Positions 34,872 to 43,950 are shown, numbered from the stretch's first letter. The stretch is DNA of 64,000 nucleotides from Alistipes_A hominis (GCF_014288115.1 NZ_JACOOK010000004.1:62001-126000), one strand, 5' to 3'. Made by a program: numbers and translations. Notes: generated by a model not told the origin, from the letters alone.

Positions 34872-35693
34872 TCAGCTTTGCGATTCGCGGTAGGCGTCGA
34901 TCGCTTTGCGGGCCGATCCGTGCAGCAGCAGCAGGCGTTTGGCCTGTTCGTAACCGAGCCCCAGTTCGTCGGCGACCATCCGCGTTCCGCGGTCTACCAG
35001 TTTGTCGTTGGTCAGTTGCATGTTGACCATCCGGTTGCCTTTGACGCGGCCCAGCTTGATCATCGTGGCGGTCGTAATCATGTTGCAGATCAGCTTCTGC
35101 CCGGTTCCCGATTTCATCCGCGAACTGCCGGTGACCAGTTCCGGCCCGACGATCATTTCGATCGGAATATCGGCTTCGGCGGCCAGCGGGGAGTCCGGGT
35201 TGCTACAGATACAGGCGGTCAGGATGCCGTGTTCGCGGGCGCGGTGCAGCGCCCCGATCACGTACGGGGTCGTGCCCGATGCCGCGATGCCGATCACCGT
35301 GTCGAGCGGCGAGATATTCCGTTCCAGCAGTTCTTGCCAGCCCCGCTGCGGATCGTCTTCGGCGTGTTCCACCGGATTCCGCAACGCCGTGTCGCCGCCG
35401 GCGATCAGGCCGACGACCAGCGTCGGCGGCATCCCGAAGGTCGGCGGGATCTCCGAGGCGTCCAGCACGCCGAGCCGGCCGCTCGTGCCGGCTCCCAGGT
35501 AAAAGATGCGGCCTCCTTTCTGCATCCGCTCGACGATGGCGGTTACCAGTTTTTCGATCTGCGGGATCGCCTTGCCGACCGCTTCCGGGACTTTCCGGTC
35601 TTCTTCGTTGATCTCTTCCAGCAGCTCGCGGACGGATTTTTGTTCCAGGTTGTCGTGCAGCGACGCCTGTTCGGTAATTTTTACGAAAGTCAT
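34872..35693 (-). CDS. murQ: N-acetylmuramic acid 6-phosphate etherase
   Basis: MurQ splits the lactyl ether of MurNAc-6-phosphate to GlcNAc-6-phosphate and D-lactate in the cytoplasm. The 273-aa protein has the SIS-domain core GAGTSGRLGVLDASEIPPTFG, which includes the catalytic Glu of DASE, and AEDD further on. VTGSSRMKSGTGQKLICNMI is another family signature. It is the last gene of a five-gene leftward operon, 9 bp after the kinase that should make its substrate. Confidence 0.95.
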   Translation of the reverse strand: MTFVKITEQASLHDNLEQKSVRELLEEINEEDRKVPEAVGKAIPQIEKLVTAIVERMQKGGRIFYLGAGTSGRLGVLDASEIPPTFGMPPTLVVGLIAGGDTALRNPVEHAEDDPQRGWQELLERNISPLDTVIGIAASGTTPYVIGALHRAREHGILTACICSNPDSPLAAEADIPIEMIVGPELVTGSSRMKSGTGQKLICNMITTATMIKLGRVKGNRMVNMQLTNDKLVDRGTRMVADELGLGYEQAKRLLLLHGSARKAIDAYRESQS

Positions 35694-35702
35694 ATGTTAT
35701 CG

Positions 35703-36545
35703 TTATTGATTCGCATGGTAACGGACGAGTCCTTCCATCGGCGTGCGGACGATCGACCCGATCCGCAGACCGGATTCGACGGCGGTCTCTTCCAAGATTT
35801 CCTTATAATAATAGGCGACCGATCCGGTGAAATGCACGGGAAGCTCGCGGCAGTCGGGGTATTGCAGTACGTTCCGGCGCAGGAAGCTCGCGAAACCGTT
35901 TTTGACCAGCGCCCGGATTTCCGGTACGTCGAGGTTTTCCGCGAGAAACGGCGACAGGCCGGCGAGGAAACGGTTCGGGAACGGTTTTTTGTAAATCTGT
36001 TCGAGAATATCGGCCGGCGTCAAGCCGAAACGCGAGAGAAATTTCTCTCTGAGTCCCGTCGGGAGCTGGTTTTTCAGGCAATCGCCGACCAGCGTCCGGC
36101 CGAGAACGGCCCCGCTGCCTTCGTCGCCGAGGATGAATCCGAGCGGCGAGACGTTGGCCGTAATTTCGGTTCCGTCGTACAGGCAGGAGTTCGAGCCGGT
36201 TCCGAGGATACAGGCGATGCCGGCGTTGCGGCCGCACAGCGCGCGGGCGGCTGCCAGCATGTCGCTGCCCACTTCGATGTCCGCCGCCGTGAAACGGGCG
36301 GCCAGGACGTCGCGGATCACGGCGATCTTATCGGGGAAAGCGCAGCCGGCTCCGTAAAAGCGGATTTGTTCGATCGGACGATTTCCAAGCTGCGGGAGTA
36401 GGCCGCCGTCCACTTCCCGGGCGATTTCGTCGGCGCTCTGGAAAAACGGGTTGGTTCCGTGGGTGGCGATCCGGCATATTTCCGCGGCGCCGTCGGCTAC
36501 GCACCAGTCCGTTTTGGTCGAGCCGCTGTCTGCAAGCAGTATCAT
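35703..36545 (-). CDS. murK: BadF/BcrA-type amino-sugar kinase, probable MurNAc kinase MurK
   Basis: This 280-aa ASKHA kinase has the phosphate-binding N-terminus MILLADSGSTKTDWCV and the second phosphate loop ACILGTGSNSCLYDG, with GEGSGA-like GDEGSGAVLGRTL. Related enzymes are GlcNAc kinases. In Tannerella forsythia a kinase of this family between murT and murQ phosphorylates MurNAc at O6, and the same order here makes MurK the best assignment. It overlaps the upstream membrane protein gene by 4 bp (ATGA) and ends 9 bp before murQ. GlcNAc phosphorylation as a second activity is possible. Confidence 0.85.
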   Translation of the reverse strand: MILLADSGSTKTDWCVADGAAEICRIATHGTNPFFQSADEIAREVDGGLLPQLGNRPIEQIRFYGAGCAFPDKIAVIRDVLAARFTAADIEVGSDMLAAARALCGRNAGIACILGTGSNSCLYDGTEITANVSPLGFILGDEGSGAVLGRTLVGDCLKNQLPTGLREKFLSRFGLTPADILEQIYKKPFPNRFLAGLSPFLAENLDVPEIRALVKNGFASFLRRNVLQYPDCRELPVHFTGSVAYYYKEILEETAVESGLRIGSIVRTPMEGLVRYHANQ

Positions 36546-37711
36546 ATTTTGATGTAGATTTTCCGTTTATACAATGTATAACCGATTCCCCAGTTCAGCG
36601 CGACGAACAGCAGCGCGTAGACCAGCGAACCGAAGTAGTCGCCCAGCGCGGGTTTCAGGCACAGCGAGTAGGCGAACCCGTGCAGGCTCAGCAGGCCGTT
36701 TCCGTGCGGCAGGCGAATGTTGTTCAGCAGGATCGAGAGCACGGCCGCCGAGACATACAGGAACAGCGGATTGATGCCGAACGATTCGAAAAAACGGCTC
36801 CAGCGCCTGTAACCTTTGACATCGATCGTCCAGATCAACAGCGCCAGCAGCGACGAGGCCATGCCGCAGGTGACCAGTACGAACGTGGGCGACCAGATTT
36901 TCTTGTTGATCGGACAGCCGTAGCTCAGCAGCCAGCCGCACAGCATCAGCGCCGATCCGACGAGGAATAGGTTTTGGATTTTATCCGTCAGGTTCCGTGC
37001 GCCGACGAGCAGTCCTCCGCAGCAGAATCCGATCAGCACGTGGGCGATCGACGGGATCGTACTCAGCAATCCTTCCGGGTCGAAGGCGAGATCGCCCTGA
37101 CGGTACATGTGCGCCGGGCCGAGTATTGCTCGGTCGACGATACCGACGACGTTTTGTTCGGAAATTTCGAATCCGTGTCCCGACAGCAGGATCGCGAAAT
37201 AACCGGCGAGCAGTCCCGCGGCGATCCACGGGATGCGCCGGTGGCGAACCGTTACGGCGATCAGCGCCGCCGCGCCGTAACTCAGCGCCAGGCGTTGCAT
37301 CACGCCGAGGATCCGCATCCGGTCGAACGTCCAGCACGAACGTCCGATCCGTTCCCAAAACGGAACTCCTTCGTCCGACAGCGCGTTGAACGTGCCGCAG
37401 AATCTTGAGAACCACCCGATCCCGACGCCTATCAGGAAGATCACCAGTACTCGCCGCAAGATTTTCCGGACCGTGGCGCGGCTGCACCGGAAATCGAATT
37501 TTTTCAGCGACAAGTAGGTCGATGCCCCCATGATGAACATGAAGAACGGAAAGACCAGGTCGGTCGGCGTCAGTCCGTTCCACGAGGCGTGTTCCAGCGG
37601 AGCGTAGATCGCGCTCCAACTGCCCGGGTTGTTGACCAGGATCATCCCTGCGATCGTGATCCCGCGCAGGATATCGAGGGCCAGCAGGCGTTTGTTTTCA
37701 GCGGCGTTCAT
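36542..37711 (-). CDS. murT: DUF5009/NagX-like membrane protein, probable MurNAc transporter MurT
   Basis: This 389-aa inner-membrane protein has about ten hydrophobic helices. It carries the NagX/heparan-glucosaminide acetyltransferase-like signature ALDILRGITIAGMILVNNPGSW and LVFPFFMFIMGAS. Proteins of this family are often annotated as acyltransferases, but in Tannerella forsythia the homologue next to murK and murQ imports MurNAc without phosphorylation. The identical gene order here supports a transporter role. It starts 12 bp after the amidase stop and overlaps murK. Confidence 0.8.
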   Translation of the reverse strand: MNAAENKRLLALDILRGITIAGMILVNNPGSWSAIYAPLEHASWNGLTPTDLVFPFFMFIMGASTYLSLKKFDFRCSRATVRKILRRVLVIFLIGVGIGWFSRFCGTFNALSDEGVPFWERIGRSCWTFDRMRILGVMQRLALSYGAAALIAVTVRHRRIPWIAAGLLAGYFAILLSGHGFEISEQNVVGIVDRAILGPAHMYRQGDLAFDPEGLLSTIPSIAHVLIGFCCGGLLVGARNLTDKIQNLFLVGSALMLCGWLLSYGCPINKKIWSPTFVLVTCGMASSLLALLIWTIDVKGYRRWSRFFESFGINPLFLYVSAAVLSILLNNIRLPHGNGLLSLHGFAYSLCLKPALGDYFGSLVYALLFVALNWGIGYTLYKRKIYIKI

Positions 37712-37723
37712 TCGTCCGAAGGG

Positions 37724-40723
37724 TTATGGTTGTTCGAAAAATTCCAGAATCCCGCGCATCAGGCTGTCGCGCCGTTCGTCCGTAAGGACGGTCTCGAACG
37801 GGAATCCGAGCGTGCAGACCTTGTAGGCGCCTTTATAAGCCACTCCCGCGCTGAGGTTGTTTTCCGTATAACGGAATACCGTGAAGGCGCCGTCGGCAGC
37901 CGGTTCGATAGCGTCGGGCGATTCGACGACGTAACAATCGCCGTTGAGTTCGTGGTTGTAGTCGTAATCTCCTTTCAGCGTTTTGTACGGCGAGGCGACG
38001 CTCCGGACACTGCCGCGAACGGCCGCCCGTCCGGTACGCAATTTGAATTTCAACGTGTTGGCGGCGAATTCCTTCGATGCCCCGGTCGTGTCGCTTTCCC
38101 ACAGGTCGGAACCCACGTAAGCGCCGCTGACCAGCAGGTTGCCCCCGCCGTTGCAGTAGTCCGCGAGGGCCAGTTGCAGTTCGGGCGGGAAAGCCCGGAA
38201 TTCCGGCGGACAGGCTCCGCGCGCCAGGACGGTTTCGCGCTGCTTGCCGAGGATCAGATCGACCGCTCGGTAGTCGCCGAGGTTCACCTCGTCGTCGATG
38301 ACCGATTCGTTGCTGCACGACACGAACGAATATCCGGCGCTGACGATCGAGCGGCCGTGCAGGGCCGGATAATCGAACGTATTGCCGGCGATGACCTCTT
38401 TCTCGTAATCCGCGCGACTGGCCCCGAAACCGGCGGCATCGTCGTCGGCATACGGCGCCGGACGACGGAATTCGTACTGGCTGCCGATAAAGCTGATGTC
38501 CTGCCCATCTGGCACGCCGTGGTCGATTTCATCGTAAAAACCGGCCAGCGAGTCGCATACGAAACTGTACGGCGCGCTGATCCGGTCGAATCCGTTGATG
38601 ACCAGCACCGTCCCTTTCTCGTCGGGAACTCGGCAGGCCGAAAGGATTTCGGACGGGAAACTTTCGCCGCCCCGGTTCAGCGCTGTCACTTTGTAACTGT
38701 ATATTTTGCCGGGCTGCTGGTACAGCTTGATACGGTTTTCCGCGACCGGAACCCCGTTGTCGAAGCCGCCGTCGCCGATCCGGGTGTAGAGCACGTATCG
38801 TCCTGCCTGGGCGGTCGGCTCCAGCGGGTCGGCGACCGGCTGCCAGTTCAGTTCGACGCTGTCCCGCCCCGCGAATGCGATCCGGAAATGGTCGACCGGC
38901 AGCGGTTGTACGACGCAATCCTGCTTGTACTGGAATGCCAGGAACCGCAGGATGCCTTTATAAATCGCCCGGCTGACCGTAAAGCGGAAACGCGGGTCGA
39001 GGCCGTAACGCATGTCGGCGAAATTCTGGTGCGACAGCAGTTCGAGCAGCATGGCCGGCACTTCCGGGACGTGCGCTTCGAAATAGGCTTTGTCCCACAT
39101 GCCGCGACGCGACCATTCGGGTTCGTACAACGCCTGTATATCCGATACGATCTGCGATTGCACCAGGTCGGTCAGGTCGCGCGACAGGTCGCGGGAGGCG
39201 CCGTTCGGGTAGAGTCCGTCGTCTTTGTGCGTATAATAGATGCCCAGCGTGCCGATGATCGAGTCGTTCATCGTCGTTCCGGCGTCGGAATGGAATGCCA
39301 GCGATAGGTCGACCGGAATGTGCAGCCCTTCGCGGTCGGGGGCGTTCTTCGTCCCGCCAATCAGGTAGTTCACCCACAGGCCGCGGCACAGGTAGTCGTC
39401 GCGGTAGTCGTTCGTATGCCTCGTGGCCGAATAGACCGAATCCGGAAATCCCGCCCATTGCAGCCAGTAGCGCGCACCTTCGGTGAAACGGGGATAGCCG
39501 CTGGTCTCGTATGCGTAGTCGATTTCCGGATTGCGTTGTTCGGCCGGCATGATCCGGGCGATGTTGCCCTGCCCGCCGCCGATTTTGACGGCGTCGGCCG
39601 TGACGATCCGACCTATCTTATGCGACAGATTGCTCAGCGTAACGCAGCCCGATTCGGAACATCCCGCATCGAAATCGAAGTGCCCGAGGTAGATCCATGT
39701 GCCGCCGCCCATCGTTTGGTTGACGCGGAAACGGGTCGTTCCACCTTTGTGGCGAACCGTGTAGACCGCATCGTCCGTGCTGTTCGGCAATGTTTTATAG
39801 GAGACGTAAACGGCATACCGGCCGCCTTTCGGAATGTCGGGCGTCCAACGTGCCGTGCTGACGTCGTCCGGATGACCTACGGTCACGGCCTGCCGGAACG
39901 TTCCGTCGCGGAACGGGTTCTCGGCATCCTTGTAGCTGGATTGTTTGTAGGCGAAGCCGGGCTCCTCGCCGGTCGTCCAGGGTTTCGTCCCGTTTCGCTC
40001 TTCGTAACGCGACGCGCCCGCTATCGCCGGGTCGTTGTCTGCGATCGCCTCTTCGGTCTGTACGTCGCGTTCGCGCGGCATCAGGACGTAGGCCCCGGCG
40101 TTTTCCAGCATCGGAACCAGGTAGGGCAGCACGTAGCTCTGCGTGTAGAGGTCTTCGACGATCTCGAAAATACGTGCCCGCTGCCACTCCCAGCGGTTCA
40201 GTTTCGGTTCGAAATAGTATCCGTGACTTTGCCACAGGGCGATGTGGCGTCCGTCGAGTCCGGCGGTCGGCCGGTAGGGCCGATCCGCCCGCGTGACCAG
40301 CGGCTCGGGCGATTTCGTGACGAAGCGTTTTCGGCTGCGGTCGGCTTTGCTGCGCAACGGGGCGGGGATCAGTTCCTCGATCCGTTTTCCGTCGGAGAAC
40401 AGGACGATCTCCTTGCGTTTGAACCCGGCCGGCAGCAATTCTCGGATACCGTCGTAAATTCTCCGGACGTTGTCTTCGCGGAACGGGATGTAGGCGCAGT
40501 TGTCGCCGGCATAGAGTTCCAGCGTTTTTTTGTCTGCGGCCACCGAGTCGATCGTAATCCGGCCCGAGCGGATCGTCGTGCGGGCCGTTTCGGTGAGCAG
40601 GTCCCCGATCCGGTCGCGGACATCCTGCGGGAGCGGCTGGGCTTGCAGCGGCAGAGTTGCCGCGAAGAACCCCGACAACAGGAACGCAAGACGGACTGCG
40701 TGCGTTTTTTTTATGATTTTCAT
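37724..40723 (-). CDS. Secreted N-acetylmuramoyl-L-alanine amidase-like protein with golvesin-type and Fn3 domains
   Basis: This 999-aa protein has a signal peptide (RLAFLLSGFFAATLPLQAQ). An Amidase_3-like catalytic core is split by an insert. H167 (WQSHGYY) and the Glu of FEIVEDLYTQS fit the first two zinc ligands, H478 (AFHSDAG) the third, and E561 (LLELLSHQN) the catalytic Glu. Between them (about 275-400) lies a beta-rich golvesin/xanthan-lyase CBD-like domain. A fibronectin type III domain (about 665-755) and a C-terminal GATase-like domain with GGGNLLVSGAYVGSD follow. Such proteins are often mislabelled xanthan lyase. Context with murT-murK-murQ indicates peptide removal from peptidoglycan fragments. 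The start is MKIIKK, overlapping the symporter stop by 4 bp; the much longer open frame upstream is antisense-free readthrough of the symporter gene in another frame. Confidence 0.85.
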   Translation of the reverse strand: MKIIKKTHAVRLAFLLSGFFAATLPLQAQPLPQDVRDRIGDLLTETARTTIRSGRITIDSVAADKKTLELYAGDNCAYIPFREDNVRRIYDGIRELLPAGFKRKEIVLFSDGKRIEELIPAPLRSKADRSRKRFVTKSPEPLVTRADRPYRPTAGLDGRHIALWQSHGYYFEPKLNRWEWQRARIFEIVEDLYTQSYVLPYLVPMLENAGAYVLMPRERDVQTEEAIADNDPAIAGASRYEERNGTKPWTTGEEPGFAYKQSSYKDAENPFRDGTFRQAVTVGHPDDVSTARWTPDIPKGGRYAVYVSYKTLPNSTDDAVYTVRHKGGTTRFRVNQTMGGGTWIYLGHFDFDAGCSESGCVTLSNLSHKIGRIVTADAVKIGGGQGNIARIMPAEQRNPEIDYAYETSGYPRFTEGARYWLQWAGFPDSVYSATRHTNDYRDDYLCRGLWVNYLIGGTKNAPDREGLHIPVDLSLAFHSDAGTTMNDSIIGTLGIYYTHKDDGLYPNGASRDLSRDLTDLVQSQIVSDIQALYEPEWSRRGMWDKAYFEAHVPEVPAMLLELLSHQNFADMRYGLDPRFRFTVSRAIYKGILRFLAFQYKQDCVVQPLPVDHFRIAFAGRDSVELNWQPVADPLEPTAQAGRYVLYTRIGDGGFDNGVPVAENRIKLYQQPGKIYSYKVTALNRGGESFPSEILSACRVPDEKGTVLVINGFDRISAPYSFVCDSLAGFYDEIDHGVPDGQDISFIGSQYEFRRPAPYADDDAAGFGASRADYEKEVIAGNTFDYPALHGRSIVSAGYSFVSCSNESVIDDEVNLGDYRAVDLILGKQRETVLARGACPPEFRAFPPELQLALADYCNGGGNLLVSGAYVGSDLWESDTTGASKEFAANTLKFKLRTGRAAVRGSVRSVASPYKTLKGDYDYNHELNGDCYVVESPDAIEPAADGAFTVFRYTENNLSAGVAYKGAYKVCTLGFPFETVLTDERRDSLMRGILEFFEQP

Positions 40724-42168
40724 TTTTTTCTGATTAGCAGGCAAAGGCCTGCAAATGTAAATAATGCGTTGAATATCAAAAGTTCGTAACTGAACGAATA
40801 ACCGTTGAACCAGGTTTCCGAGTGACTGTCCAGTACGAAACAGAGCACCGGAGACAGCAGCGCGACGAGCGGAACCCAACGGTCCCGAACCGGGCGTTTG
40901 GTGAAAATGCCGAACGCGAACATGCCGAGGATCGGACCGTAAGTGTAGCTGGCCAGGACGTAGACGGCGTCGATGACGCTCGTGTTGTTCAGTACGTTGA
41001 AGATCAGGATTACGACGCCCATCGTGACGGCCATGCCGACGTGCACCCGCTTGCGGATGCGGGCCGTCCGGGTTTCGTCGTGTTTTTTCGTGCTTCCGAG
41101 AATATCGACCGTGAACGAGGTTGTCAGCGAGGTTAGCGCCGACCCCGCCGCCGAATAGGCTGCCGAAATCAGTCCGAGCACGAACAGAATACCGACGATC
41201 ACCGGGAAGTAGCCCTGCGTCGCGATCATCGGGAACAATTCGTCGCTTTTCTGCGGAACCTGCAGGCCGTTGCGTTCGGCGAACGTGTAGAGCAACACTC
41301 CGAGCATCAGGAACAGCAGGATCACGAACAGTTGCAGGATGCCGCTGGTTACGATGTTTTTCTGCGAATCCCGGAAATTCTTGCAGCTCAGGTTGCGCTG
41401 CATCATGTCCTGGTCGAGGCCGCTCATTGCGATCACCGTGAAAACGCCCGCAAGGAACTGCTTGAAAAAGTAGCGTTTGTCGTTTATATCGTCGAAAAAG
41501 AAGACCTGCGAATAGTCGTGGACGGCGATCGTCCGCACCATCTGCCCGAAGCCGAGCTGCAGGTCGGACGCGATGTAACAGATGCACAGTACGACGCTTA
41601 CTACGAGGCAGAACGTTTTGAGCGAATCGGTCCAAATCAGCGATTTGACGCCGCCGCGGAACGTGTAGAGCCATACGAGCGCCATCGTGGCGGCGACGTT
41701 CCAGACGAATCCGATGCCGAGCGGTTCGAAAACCAGTAGTTGCATGACGATACAGACCAGGAAAATCCGCACGGCCGCCCCGAGCATTTTCGAGATGAAG
41801 AAGAACCATGCCCCGGTTTTGTAGGAGGAGGCTCCGAAGCGGTTTTCGAGGTATTCGTAGATCGATACGAGCCGCATCCGGTAAAACAGCGGGATCAGCA
41901 CGAACGCGATGATCAGTTGTCCGGAGAGGAACCCCAATACCATCTGCATGTACGAGAAATGGCTGGTCGCCACCCAACCCGGTACCGAGATGAACGTAAC
42001 CCCCGAAATGCTCGACCCGATCATCGCGAAAGCCACGACGAACCAGGGCGATTTCCGGTTGCCGACGAAAAATCCCTGGTTATCGGCCTTCCGTCCGGTC
42101 ACGTAGGCGACTGCGAACAGCACGGTAAAATAAGCCGCGACGGTAACGAGGACTAAAGCAGGGGTCAT
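40720..42168 (-). CDS. Sodium:solute symporter (SSS family)
   Basis: This 482-aa inner-membrane protein has about 13 helices. The family signature region includes GSSISGVTFISVPGW in helix 2, SIYEYLENRFG after helix 3, and the AAYSAAGSALTSLTTSF stretch in a later helix with Na+-coordinating Ser/Thr. SSS members import sugars, amino acids or sialic acid. As the first gene of the operon with the amidase and murTKQ, it may import a cell-wall-derived sugar or peptide fragment; the exact substrate is inference. It is preceded by a clear -7 box. Confidence 0.9.
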   Translation of the reverse strand: MTPALVLVTVAAYFTVLFAVAYVTGRKADNQGFFVGNRKSPWFVVAFAMIGSSISGVTFISVPGWVATSHFSYMQMVLGFLSGQLIIAFVLIPLFYRMRLVSIYEYLENRFGASSYKTGAWFFFISKMLGAAVRIFLVCIVMQLLVFEPLGIGFVWNVAATMALVWLYTFRGGVKSLIWTDSLKTFCLVVSVVLCICYIASDLQLGFGQMVRTIAVHDYSQVFFFDDINDKRYFFKQFLAGVFTVIAMSGLDQDMMQRNLSCKNFRDSQKNIVTSGILQLFVILLFLMLGVLLYTFAERNGLQVPQKSDELFPMIATQGYFPVIVGILFVLGLISAAYSAAGSALTSLTTSFTVDILGSTKKHDETRTARIRKRVHVGMAVTMGVVILIFNVLNNTSVIDAVYVLASYTYGPILGMFAFGIFTKRPVRDRWVPLVALLSPVLCFVLDSHSETWFNGYSFSYELLIFNALFTFAGLCLLIRKK

Positions 42169-42190
42169 ATTCCGGATCGGTTTGGTATCC

Positions 42191-42198
42191 CAAAGGTA
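42191..42198 (-). promoter_or_regulatory. -7 promoter box for the MurNAc salvage operon
   Basis: TACCTTTG on the minus strand lies 23 bp upstream of the symporter start and would drive the five-gene operon down to murQ. Confidence 0.6.
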
Positions 42199-42357
42199 CG
42201 AACTATTTTAGAAAAAACGGCAGATTACGAGACGGTTTCCGTCGGATTCCGTTCGGTGGGGGACGAAAGGATTTCGCGGGTTTTCCGTTTTACGCCGGAG
42301 TCGGGTAAAATTGCCTGTGCGGAATCGTCGGTTCCGGCGTTGAATATCGGATAGAAG

Positions 42358-42392
42358 CGAAAGGCCGTCCCCGAACCGGGAACGGCCTTTCG
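42358..42392 (-). terminator. Hairpin/terminator after metY
   Basis: An 11-bp perfect stem (CGAAAGGCCGT / ACGGCCTTTCG) closes a loop that can itself pair. It lies 28 bp after the metY stop; the U-tract is weak. Confidence 0.7.
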
Positions 42393-42419
42393 AACATCGG
42401 TTTCCGAAACCGGAGGCGG

Positions 42420-43721
42420 TTATAGGGTCCGTAACGCTTCGTCCAGGTCGGTTTTGAGGTCTTCGACCGCCTCGATGCCGAGCGATAGCCGCAGCAGGTT
42501 CGGGAAGACGCCGGCTTTGCGCTGTTCGGCTTCGCTGAGCTGGGCATGTGTCGTCGATGTCGGGTGGATGATCAGCGACTTCGTGTCGCCGACGTTGGCC
42601 AGGTGGCTAATCAATTCCAGGTGGTTGATGACCTGAGCCGTCTGTTCGGCGTTGCCTTTGACGCGGAACGACAGTACGCCGCCGAAGCCGTGGCGCAGGT
42701 ATTTTTTTGCCAGCGCGTGGTGCGGACTGTTTTTGAGGCCGGGATAATTGACGCTTTCGACCTTCGGGTGTTTTTCGAGCCATTGCGCGATTTCCAGCGT
42801 GTTGTCGACGCTGCGTTGTACTCGCAGCGACAGCGTTTCGAGGCCTTGCAGCAGTTGAAAGGCATTGAACGGGCTCAGGCACGGTCCCAGATCGCGCAGT
42901 CCTTCGGCACGCGTGCGGATTGCGAACGCGATGTTGCCGAAGGGGCCGTCGCTGCCGAATACCTCCCATATTTTCAGCCCGTTGTAGCTTTCGGTCGGTT
43001 CGCTGAAGGCCGGGTATTTGCCGTTGCCCCAGTCGAAGTTGCCGCCGTCGACCACTACGCCGCCGAGGCTGGTGCCGTGTCCGCCGATCCATTTGGTCGC
43101 CGAATGCGTCACGACGTTGACGCCCCATTCGATCGGGCGGAACAAGTAACCGCCGGCCCCGAACGTGTTGTCGGTGATTACGGCGATGTCGTGCTTACGC
43201 GCCAGTTCGACGATCGGTTCGAAGTCGGGCACGTTGAACTCCGGGTTGCCGATGGTTTCCAGATAGATCGCCTTCGTTCTCGGATCGATCAGCGAAGCGA
43301 TGCTCCGTACGTCGTCGCCGTCGGCGAACCGTACCTCGATACCGAAACGGCGCAGGGCGACTTTGAACTGATTGTGCGTGCCGCCGTAGATGTACGAGGT
43401 GCTGACGATGTTGTCGCCGGCTTCGGCGAGGTTGCTGATGGCCAAAAATTGCGCCGACAGGCCCGATGCGGTCGCTACGGCCGCCGTGCCGCCTTCGAGC
43501 GCCGCAATGCGGTCTTCGAATACGGCCGTCGTCGGATTGGTCAGTCGCGTGTAGATGTTGCCGAACTTCTTCAGAGCGAACCGGTCGGCGCCTTCCTGCG
43601 CGTCCGAAAAGACATACGACGTGGTCTGGTAAATGGGAACGGCGCGCGAACCGGTCGTGGGGTCGGGCGCCTGTCCTGCGTGAACCTGCAGGGTGTCGAA
43701 GTGATAATTTCTTTTGCTCAT
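42420..43721 (-). CDS. metY: O-acetylhomoserine sulfhydrylase (PLP-dependent)
   Basis: This 433-aa enzyme makes homocysteine from O-acetylhomoserine and sulfide, and some members also make cysteine from O-acetylserine. It has the Cys/Met-metabolism PLP fold: N-terminal LQVHAGQAPDPTTGSRAVPIYQT, YTRLTNPTTAVFEDRIAALEGG, ASGLSAQ, and the Schiff-base Lys in VTHSATKWIGGHGTS. It has no cotranscribed neighbour. Its 5' leader holds a Met/Cys-rich leader peptide and a terminator hairpin, so expression is probably set by attenuation according to methionine or cysteine supply. Confidence 0.96.
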   Translation of the reverse strand: MSKRNYHFDTLQVHAGQAPDPTTGSRAVPIYQTTSYVFSDAQEGADRFALKKFGNIYTRLTNPTTAVFEDRIAALEGGTAAVATASGLSAQFLAISNLAEAGDNIVSTSYIYGGTHNQFKVALRRFGIEVRFADGDDVRSIASLIDPRTKAIYLETIGNPEFNVPDFEPIVELARKHDIAVITDNTFGAGGYLFRPIEWGVNVVTHSATKWIGGHGTSLGGVVVDGGNFDWGNGKYPAFSEPTESYNGLKIWEVFGSDGPFGNIAFAIRTRAEGLRDLGPCLSPFNAFQLLQGLETLSLRVQRSVDNTLEIAQWLEKHPKVESVNYPGLKNSPHHALAKKYLRHGFGGVLSFRVKGNAEQTAQVINHLELISHLANVGDTKSLIIHPTSTTHAQLSEAEQRKAGVFPNLLRLSLGIEAVEDLKTDLDEALRTL

Positions 43722-43759
43722 GGTTTTATTTTTTTGATTGGTTTGTGAATTCGGGATAC

Positions 43760-43785
43760 AAAAAAATCCGGCTCGAAGGCCGGAT
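43760..43785 (-). terminator. Attenuator hairpin in the metY leader
   Basis: On the minus strand ATCCGGC (43785-43779), loop CTTCGA, and GCCGGAT (43772-43766) form a stem followed by a T-run to 43760. It lies 48 bp after the leader-peptide stop and about 40 bp before the metY start, i.e. inside the metY transcript, so it can only serve as a conditional terminator. Confidence 0.85.
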
Positions 43786-43832
43786 CGTTATGATTGTGTC
43801 GTTTTGAATCGGTGCGGGGCAGACAAACAGAA

Positions 43833-43940
43833 TCACATCCGGCGTAAGCAGGAAGACATGCACATACCCATCGTCATCCGGCAGGAAGCCCGGAGTGCTG
43901 CGAAACGTTCGTATGCGCTGTTGTTTGTCATTTCATTCAT
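43833..43940 (-). CDS. Met/Cys-rich leader peptide of metY (35 aa)
   Basis: The ORF starts at ATG 43940, about ten bases after a -7 box, and ends at TGA 43835-43833. The N-terminal half is unremarkable (MNEMTNNSAYERF). The C-terminal part reads SCRMTMGMCMSSCLRRM, with 5 Met and 3 Cys in 17 residues. Sulfur-amino-acid codons next to a terminator in front of metY are the mark of a transcription-attenuation leader peptide. The last codons (CGC CGG ATG TGA) contain GCCGGAT, identical to the 3' arm of the downstream terminator. A ribosome finishing here would mask it, and one stalled at the Met codons would not. The peptide itself need not have a function. Confidence 0.78.
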   Translation of the reverse strand: MNEMTNNSAYERFAALRASCRMTMGMCMSSCLRRM

Positions 43941-43950
43941 GTTCCTGCGG

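Noticed and set aside
37724..40723. Xanthan lyase
   Set aside because: A common label for such proteins, but the conserved His/Glu pattern and the mur operon context point to an amidase; only the inserted beta domain resembles xanthan-lyase-associated modules.
37724..41977. Single 1417-aa frame covering the amidase and most of the symporter
   Set aside because: The N-terminal 418 codons are the wrong frame of the symporter gene. The signal peptide MKIIKK... at 40723 and the 4-bp overlap with the symporter stop define the true start.
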